Below are positions 56,438 through 64,000 of a DNA stretch of 64,000 nucleotides, in pieces. Origin of the DNA: Chrysemys picta bellii (lineage: Eukaryota > Chordata > Testudines > Emydidae); assembly GCF_011386835.1 (NCBI RefSeq), contig NC_088792.1, positions 45,374,882-45,438,881 on the forward strand, read 5' to 3'. Made by a program: the position numbers and the translations under genes. The notes under the pieces are model-generated. The model had not been told where the DNA came from, ran no database searches, and was given only the letters and a program-made list of their open reading frames with translations. How positions within the stretch are numbered: position 1 is the stretch's first letter; every line of letters starts with the position of its first letter.

Positions 56438-57746
56438 TAATGGGAGATGTAGTCCAACCACAGAGTCCAGCCTATTGAAGAGAATGGGAGCACATATGAG
56501 GCACTGCAGTAGTTCAAGTGGACACAGATTAAAGTCAAACTGATCCAAACAAAGTTAGTGTTGCAATTCAGTTTGACAAACTAAATATTTTGACTCAGGT
56601 CAAACAAGAAATTTTATTTTTTATGTTGAAAAAATTTTTTTTTGGCAAAAATCAAAATTTTATCGTAAAATTTAATATTTGTGGAAACTGCATTGTCAGT
56701 TGAAAGAACATTACCCATCAGCTATAGTTTTCAATATACAACACTACACCATTCTTACAAGTGAACTATGTCCTGGCTCCTTGTGTATGAATCTGTGAGC
56801 CTTCCAGGGGCTACCCCATGAAGGGAATAAGGCACCCGATACTGCTTCAACTAAAGGAGCTCTCTTTTTGCTCAAGTGGTAGTCAGTGGTTTTGGAACTG
56901 AAGCACCAGGGTTCTAGTCCCAGCTTCCCAAAGAACCCTGTATATGAGTTTCCTAACTGCATCTGTCTGCGTTTCATATTTATTACGACAGGCCAAAGTT
57001 TACTCTCAATATAATTTCCAGAAAATCTTGTAATCAGTTAATATTTTCATTCACTTCAAAAAACAGTTAATATAAAATTTCTGATCTTGTATGAGCTCTG
57101 TGACAGCTCTAGCTTTGTGATTTAAAGCAGAGTTTTAGCATACCCGTTTCCCAAAGTCTTCTTGCTGTTGTATGATTTTTTTTGTTCTTGATCCAGTCAA
57201 AACAACACCCTTTGGATTCCAGAGCATAGTGGAGGTTGGGAAATATATTAAACTATTTTTAAACAAATGAAATACAGAAATATTTATATATATTTTGAAG
57301 GGACCTAACCCCATTTTTCCTACTTTCTAGAAACCCTCAATGATAGTGCAGTGTATAGGAATTGGGTAGTATCCTTTTAAATAATTTGTGAGCCCTCTAG
57401 TGGGCCTTACCATCTTCTGTGTTTCAGAAGCCACCAGAGCCCTGCCAGAACAGCAGTGTATATATGTAGCTAGGGCTTGCAAGTTTTATGTAGTTAGTAA
57501 ACAGTTATTTGGACTCTACTTTGCCCAGGTGGTCCCTTGATATTTTGCTGTGTGTGTAAAGCGAAGGACACAACACTTCTATTTGCTTGAAATAATGTTT
57601 AACCCCATGCTTTATGTCCAAAAATCCAAAGAAACAGAACTGCAGAGAGAAAATATTATATGTGGTAAGTGCTTTTAAAGAAAAAAAGCTATGGTTTTCT
57701 GATTAGCTTAAAATCTAAAGACAGAGGGCATGGGGAAGAATATACA
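56438..57746. other. Unassigned, with AT-rich patch
   Basis: At 56560-56700 the sequence is a T/A-rich self-complementary patch (TTGACAAACTAAATATTTTG, CAAAAATCAAAATTTT). The remainder to 57746 is unrecognised. A word like TGTGACAGCTC near 57110 could be an LTR edge, but nothing supports it. Confidence 0.35.
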
Positions 57747-57910
57747 CAGAGCCATCCCTAGGGTACAGCGAATCAGGGCAACTGCTTCAGGCCTCATGCT
57801 TTGGGGGGCCCCACGGACTGGCACGATTGGCCGGCGCGATCGGTCCCGAAAGTGACGCATTCATCTGTTCTGCCCCAGACCCCGCACCTCCCTAGCGATG
57901 GCCCGAGATA
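57747..57910. mobile_element. Short MITE with GCCATC..CTAGG ends
   Basis: The left end reads AGAGCCATCCCTAGGG. The complement of the right end reads CGGGCCATCGCTAGGGAGG. ATATACA-type words flank both sides. The interior is GC-rich and non-coding. Confidence 0.5.
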
Positions 57911-58479
57911 TACAATTACACATGCGCGCACATACACAAAGAGCTACATTAGAAGAACTTAGTCAAGGTTACAAAGTCAAGCTCTCAAAAGTTAGGAAAT
58001 CCCAGCACTAAAATTGCATATGCAACCTTATTTCAGTACCCTTGTGTGTATGTATTATACGGTCTTTAAAATACAAATCCTAGCATTACAATTGTCTCCA
58101 TGGAGGAGTTACAGGCGTTTCCTGCAGGATCTAAAAATCACTGGGCGGGGGAGGAGGAGGGAGGTAATTAATTGAAATCCCTAGGCAGGTCTGAAGAAGC
58201 CTCATCTCCCTGGGTTAAAGTGTGTATACTAGTCTGATCTGGCTGGAGGAACCTGGCAAACAAAGAACTAAAAAAAAGTATAAAAGTGACCAGCCTGGTG
58301 ACAGCCTGGTACGCTAAGACCTGCACATAAGCAGTTTGTTTTAAAGATATGTTCTCGCTAATGCTTTTGTTCTGTACAAATAATATTTTGCTTAATGAAG
58401 GCTGGCTAGTCACAGGTTAGCCCTGTCATTGCCCGAGGAACAGGACAGCCAGTGGTGAACTAAATGCCAACTTACTAAA

Positions 58480-58615
58480 TTCAGAGTGGTAGCCATGTTA
58501 GGTCTGTATCAGCAAAAAGAACGAGGAGTACTTGTGGCACCTTAGAGACTAACGAAAGCTTATGCTCAAATAAATTTGTTTGTCTCTAAGATGCCACAAG
58601 TACTCCTCATTCTTT
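58480..58615 (-). mobile_element. Foldback Penelope tail, short
   Basis: A full minus-strand tail end (TTCAGAGTGGTAGCCATG) is joined to an opposite tail that stops after AAGTACTCCTCATTC. It is flanked by a perfect 12-bp repeat CAACTTACTAAA (58468-58479 and 58616-58627). The hammerhead region is collapsed: only one ACGAAAGCTTATGCTC is left at the centre. Confidence 0.8.
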
Positions 58616-58627
58616 CAACTTACTAAA

Positions 58628-61050
58628 GTGACCACAGTGACTTGCCACCTAAATCCCTAGTCTAGAAGGAGAGTCTCAGGACTTTGCCCCCAAAAAGTTG
58701 ATAGCTAGATGCCCAAGACTTGAGTGGGGAGCCCTCAGGGAGCCAACAAAGGGATCAGAAGTGCAATTATCTCAGGAACTGTGCTAGTCATTTAAAAACT
58801 TGGTAAAATACCATTCACAGTGGTACAGACTTTCAGATAATACAAATAAAGGCTTTGAATTGCTAAATGAATATATTCCATTAATAAACGTACTGAATAG
58901 TATTCTACCGGCTGTCACACTGATGTATGTTGGATTGAAATGCTTTAATTACAGCCTTATCTTTTTCAGTAGGAAATTCAGATGTGTGAAATGAATCAGT
59001 GGTTCCAGCAGGGGGCTGGAGAAAGTAAAAGAAACAGAACTATAAGCTTGTACCATTTGGTTTTATATGGCATAAACCACTGAGCATTGACCTGGTGTAG
59101 TTATTTCACTACTGCTGCAATTTGAGAGAAAAAAAAATAAATTTCAAGGTAATTGAACATTTAAGTATTTTTGAGGCAACATGCAGCTATTTACAGGAGC
59201 AGTTTGTCTGGGTATCACGGGGTTGTATATTTTTGTCTATTGGAATTGGGTTGTCTGCTTTTTTCAAACAAAGCACAAGTGGCTTGAGGGACCAGTTTAA
59301 TTATTTTTGTATTTTATTTAACCAAATAGTCACAGTACTACTTAACAAAATTGCTAATTAGATCTTTTTTCCTTTGATGACAAATTTAGAGCATATCACT
59401 TGTCATTTTTCCTGTATTTATAGCAATATTGCTATTGTAGCTTGCCTATATACTGTAGGGCATGTTCTCAACAAACAAGAATCTTTGCACAAGGAAAATG
59501 AAGTAGTTGACAAGCATAAGAATGGTCTGTTTTATGGGTATTTTAATCATGCATCACATGAAAGTACAACTGCACAAGCATTTAAAAAAAAATCACTTGA
59601 AACTGAATGCCTGCCTGCTTTCAATCTCTAATTGCCACATATTTCCCTGCCTGAAAATTACGGAGGGCCACTGTACAAGGGCCAAATCCTCAGCTGGTGT
59701 AAATCAGTACAAGTTCAGATCTATGCCGATTTATAAGAGCTAAAGATCTGACCCAAATACTTTCTTATGTAAAGAAAGAGGAGGGTGATAGCATCTTTGC
59801 CTTCCTCTCCCTTAACAGCAATCTGTTCTAATGCAATGTTATTTTACTATAGCAGTAAAATGTTGGTATAAATGCAGAGCTCCTTCCATTTTAAACCAGC
59901 TTATTTTGCAAGGATGGAGGCAAAAAGTAAAGAAATCATATAAAGGAAATTAAAATTTCTGTTTTAGCTAGTGATACCTTGTTAAGGTTGCAGCACTGCA
60001 GTTGGCCAATTCCACCTGGAAGAGGTGGCAGGTTTTCCACTCCAATCAGCATTGTTAGTTGCTAGGATGTTAAAGAAGAAAAATTCCAGGTAACTGCTAT
60101 ATATGAGTGTCTTTTATATAAAAGAAACAATATGCAGGCAGAAGGGGTAAATGTGTGGTATTATCAGATAAATTGGAGAAAGAACATAAATGAATTATTC
60201 ATGACAAAATATAGTTGAACAATGGGTCTTCAAATTCATGTTGCTTTCTCCTATGGGTATAAAGAGATTAGTTTGTTTAAATGTGTGAAGTGTGGTTTCA
60301 CAAGGTTTCTTAAGTAATTTTAAATACCTCTGCAACATTGGACTAAGGCAAATATTTCCCTTCAGAATGGTTCAGTGTTGAATCAATGGAGTTACGCTGA
60401 TGAACCCTAGCTGAAAAGCTGCCTCACGTGCTCCTAAAAGATGTGGTTTATGATGCAATACCCAAGTGCAGTTTCAGCTACGGGTAGATAAAGTATTCTG
60501 TTTAATACCCAATCACTATGTTTTGATCATCACTCATAACAGGGCATCTTCTCATTAAACCCCTACGACATTAATGAACCAAATGCACAGAGGTTAACAT
60601 AGACTTCCGTATTTTTGCCTCCAGGCATCATGAAAAGATCAAGCATCGTTGTGTAAAAGCATGTGTGGGCAGCATGCCTTCTTCTAAGAGGATTTGGTGT
60701 CTGCATTTTCTTTCACCAACTGCCTTTTTCTCTATCTTTTCACCACACCTCCTAAAAATAAATGTCTCCTGATCATTATCCTGCTGTAAAAATGACAATA
60801 ATTCAGATTGTGACCGATATGGTCTTCATCAAAAAATACAATAGGACTTTCTGTATCAACTGCTTGTTATTACATGATGGTCTCAAGTGTATTAGAAGTT
60901 GCGAGTTTCATTTCTACAAATGTGACAAGTTCATTAAATATTCCAAAATTAAAATCCTCAGACACAAGTCCTTCAATAGCCTCCTTTTTCCTTGATACTG
61001 CACACAATGTAGAAGACCTCAGAATAGCTCTTATTATAGCCTCCTGTTTT

Positions 61051-61052
<2 letters not shown>
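58628..61052. other. Unassigned, largely repeat-free sequence
   Basis: I recognise no transposon or gene in this stretch. It is AT-rich and might be unique DNA. Confidence 0.45.

Positions 61053-61117
<65 letters not shown>
61053..61117. repeat. (CA)n microsatellite
   Basis: An uninterrupted run of about 32 CA units. Confidence 0.97.
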
Positions 61118-61119
<2 letters not shown>

Positions 61120-61569
61120 TTCCAATACATTGTCCTGGGGGTAGATTTCAGCCCAAAAAGAGTCTGAAGAAAAAAATCTTCAGTCCAATGCCATCCACTT
61201 CAATGGAGGTATGAACATCAAAGTCTATTTGGGAAATTTAAAATACTACAATTATTTAAAACAGACAGACAATGTCTGTAAAATAAACCCCAGGAAACTG
61301 CGGTTTTAAAAACCCTATTTATTGCCACTAAGGCTGAATAGTAGAATTATGAAGTCAAATGCAAAAGTTAGGGTTCCAGCAACATCAACAGCCAGTCTGG
61401 GGCCCATATGAATAAGTTTACAATCTTTGGCTTATACCAATCAACGTAATTCAAGGCAATGTGCCAGTTTACACCAACCAAGACTTGTGGCTATGGTGAG
61501 CAGTTGCTAGCTCAAGTGATCTTGGGTGAGTCGTTGCTCACCCATATGTAGTAAGGGAGTTGTAGTCTT
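61118..61569. other. Unassigned sequence
   Basis: I see nothing recognisable between the microsatellite and the CR1. Confidence 0.4.
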
Positions 61570-61939
61570 GGCATAAACCAACCACTTTCAAAGATTCCAA
61601 GGACAGAAAGGACCATTGTGACCATCTAGTCTGAATAATAGAGGCCTTAGAACTTCCCCAAAATAATTCCTAGAACAGATCTTTTAGAAAAACATCCCAT
61701 CTTGATCTAAAATTTGTAAGTGATAGAGAATCCACCACAACCCTTGGTAAATTGTTCCAATTGTTAATTGCTCTCACAGCTAAAAATTTACACCTTATTA
61801 CCAGTCTGAATTTGTCTAGCTTCAACTTCCAGCCATTGGTCAGTCAGTATTATATCTTTCTCTGCTAGACTGGAGAGCCCATTATTAAGTGTTTGTTCCT
61901 CATGTTGATACTTACAGACTAATCAACTCACACCTTAAA

Positions 61940-62040
61940 CTTCGTGGGCTACTTTCGTGGAAGAAGTGGGCTGTAGCCCACGAAAGCTTATGCTCAAATA
62001 AATTTGTTAGTCTCTAAGGTGCCACAAGTACTAATGTTCT
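61940..62040 (+). mobile_element. Penelope-like tail nested in CR1
   Basis: A plus-strand subfamily 2 tail with stem II GTGGGC-TGTA-GCCCAC (61966-61981), GAAA (61982-61985) and stem III GC-TTAT-GC-TC. It is truncated at AAGTACT, before the outer terminus. A short CTACTTTCGTGG precedes it and may be the remnant of an opposite arm. The core reads UGGAAGA instead of CUGAAGA, so cleavage should be lost. Confidence 0.75.
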
Positions 62041-62737
62041 TTTTATTTTATATCTCATTAGTTTGATGTGATCTATTTTCTATTAATCTATGTTGATTTG
62101 CATTAATTACATTACCCTCCTTTAATTCTTTATTAAATCAAGTCCCATGTGAGCCATTCCATTATCTTGCCCACGACTGATGTTTGGCTGACAGACCTAT
62201 AATTACCCAGGTCATCCCATTTACCCTTTTTAAAAATTGGCACAACATTAGCTTTCTTCTTGTCTTCTGCAACTTCCCCAGTGCTCCAAGACTTATTGAA
62301 AATCAACATTAAAAGTCTAGTGGGTTCCACAGTAGTCTTGGATGCAAGTTATCTAGACCTGCAGATTTTAAATGTCTTACATTAGCAGCTCCAGAGATAC
62401 GAGTAGAATAGAAAGAGTGTATCACCACCACATGATGATCATCTTTATTTTCCCTAAATACAGAACAGAAATATTCATTGATCTCTTATAAATAATAATG
62501 CAGAAAAGACATAAGTCTACCATTTCCCTCTAGACATGAATCAGTATCACTCTCAGGATTCTTTTTGTTCCTAATATATTTGAAAAAGTCCTTTTTAATT
62601 GTCCTTACTTGTACCGGCCACAGACGACTTCTTCTGTCCCTTATCAATTTTCTGTAATTCCTAACCTCTGATTTACATTAATTACCATCAACTTCCCCCC
62701 CCTCCTTTTTTTTTTTTTAAGTTTTTACAGCTGCCTT

Positions 62738-63809
62738 TGTAACCTTTGGGTGGGCTAGAGTGCACTTCATTACCCTTCTCCAGTACCTAAAAAATAACCC
62801 AACTCCCTCAGAAAATTAGCTGGAGACCTAGAATTCAATCTCTACCAATTTTCTGCAAGGATTGCACAGGGTCAACTTTCCCACATCCAAGTCCCAAAAG
62901 GAACTAAAGAAATAAATTTAATTAACAATTTTATAAAATATTATGATGAAGAAACATAATTAATAATTACTTAATGTTTACAATGTAACATGGCTATTTT
63001 ATAATCCACTTACACAAATAAAGAAAATAAATTAAATCTAGACAGGTCAGTCCCCACAAAAACACAGTAAGAACAAACTCAGAGTTTCCAAAAGCTTAGG
63101 TTGAGTTCATCTGAGTCTTTGATCACCAAATCTATACAGTTTGCTGAGTCTAAAACAACATCTTCCCTCCACTTACTTGTAGGAATCTTCAGTTGGAATC
63201 CAGGCAGACTCTCATTGTTAGCCAGTTAACTATCTGATTAACTAACCACTCAGTTAAAGAATATAGATTTAAAAAAAAACCTAACAAGAAAATACAAAAC
63301 TGAGAATGGCAAAATATAAATGACTCTTTCCCATACTACATTTAAAGAAACTCAGACTGGTTGAGACAATTTTTCTAAAACAGTTTGGCTAAAATCAAAA
63401 TATTCAAAGTATACAATTAAAATAGAAGAAATTATTTTCCCTCCCCATTTTCCCTTTCTATAACTAACACTGCCCCGGCTTCCCTGTTAGAGGGTTAACA
63501 ATATCACTAACCTGCTGCAAAATGCTTCAATTAGGGACAACTGCCAGCTTTCTACTCCTGGGCTCAGCTTTCCCAACTCACACAGGGCACATGGCCCTTT
63601 GGAAAGCAACTGCCCTGACTGCTAACCCTCATAGAGTTAGCAACAAGGAACCTATAGGAGCAGACCCAAAGCTACCACACCCAAAATCCAGAAGCTTCTG
63701 GATGTGGAAGGCTAAATCTGCCTAGCAACAATGACCCAGGCACAACTCACTCCAACCCCCACCCTTGGTCTCTTAAAGAAATATTTCCCTATTAGGCACA
63801 AGGGTTACA
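62738..63809. repeat. Solo LTR nested in CR1
   Basis: It starts TGTAACCTTTGGG and ends CAAGGGTTACA, with TG...CA ends. It is flanked by CCTT (62734-62737 and 63810-63813), a 4-bp duplication. CR1 is continuous across the insertion (GCTGCCTT and CACTTCCCC). No coding remnants were seen, and the orientation is unknown. Confidence 0.6.
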
Positions 63810-64000
63810 CCTTCACTTCCCCTCTAAATCAGGTTGGTTTTTTAACCAATATGTCCTTCTTCCTCAGCTGCAGGATTGTGGCTTTTTGAGCATCTAGTAG
63901 GGTGTTCTTAAATGATTGCCAATTATCACTCACATTTTCTCTGATTAAATTCTTTCACCCGGATGATTTGGCTCCTAATTGTTTTCAGCTTTATGAAATT

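Larger units (their letters stand above)
61570..64000 (-). mobile_element. Older CR1 LINE, minus strand, interrupted
   Basis: The 3' part is at 61570-61940 (complement of GACCATTGTGACCATCTAGT, GAATCCACCACAACCC, the usual CR1 3' untranslated type). At 62133-62330 the minus strand reads PTRLLMLIFNKSWSTGEVAED and ANVVPIFKKGKWDDLGNYRSVS, the RT entry. The CR1 is broken by a Penelope tail (61940-62040) and an LTR (62738-63809) and continues past the LTR (ACTTCCCCTCTAAATCAGG) to the window edge. It belongs to a different, more diverged CR1 family than the copies at 12110 and 39605. Confidence 0.82.

Noticed and set aside
60870..61167. Frames across the (CA)n tract
   Set aside because: They are VCVC and THTH translations of a microsatellite.

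Overview
The window looks like a piece of a turtle (Testudines) nuclear genome, from an intron or a gene-poor intergenic region. The evidence is the repeat population. There are many CR1 LINEs whose 3' ends match chelonian and archosaur CR1. There is one tRNA-derived SINE with a CR1-like tail, as in the Cry I SINEs of turtles. There are also Penelope-like (Neptune-type) retroelement pieces, many short hAT-like and Tigger-like MITEs, and several solo LTRs. I found no convincing host exon, tRNA, rRNA or CRISPR array. Open reading frames longer than about 100 codons are either retroelement remnants or artefacts of GC-rich tandem repeats.

Layout. 1-12100: mostly unassigned AT-rich sequence, with a foldback Penelope tail (1635-1838), a Tigger-like MITE (4299-4623), an L1-like ORF2 fragment (4625-5010), an LTR-like promoter on the minus strand (5320-5880) and a decayed Penelope GIY-YIG fragment (7100-7600). 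12110-20640: a minus-strand CR1 split by a MITE, an LTR, a minus-strand Penelope element with tail, and two more LTR-like units. 21240-29450: a CR1 abutting a broken Ty3/gypsy retrotransposon (gag, protease, RT, RNase H, integrase, candidate 3' LTR) that is cut by at least three DNA-type insertions. 30400-36000: LTR-like sequence and three GC-rich MITE-type elements, one with a roughly 750-bp minisatellite core. 37600-41600: two CR1s facing tail to tail, with a foldback Penelope tail nested in the first. 41600-45300: mostly unassigned AT-rich DNA. 45350-50890: another tail-to-tail CR1 pair, carrying a nested LTR and a nested SINE. 53300-58600: a CR1 end, a Penelope element with an inversion and an exact 32-bp palindrome at its junction, and further MITEs. 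58600-64000: unassigned DNA, a long (CA)n, and an older minus-strand CR1 interrupted by a Penelope tail and a solo LTR.

The most interesting system is the Penelope-like family. Its 3' tails carry what reads as a minimal type I hammerhead ribozyme. Two tail subfamilies have different stem II sequences but both keep the stem paired. Three short copies share one unusual foldback architecture with 12-14 bp target duplications. The ribozyme reading and the shared architecture come from the sequence. Self-cleavage activity and the insertion mechanism are inference.
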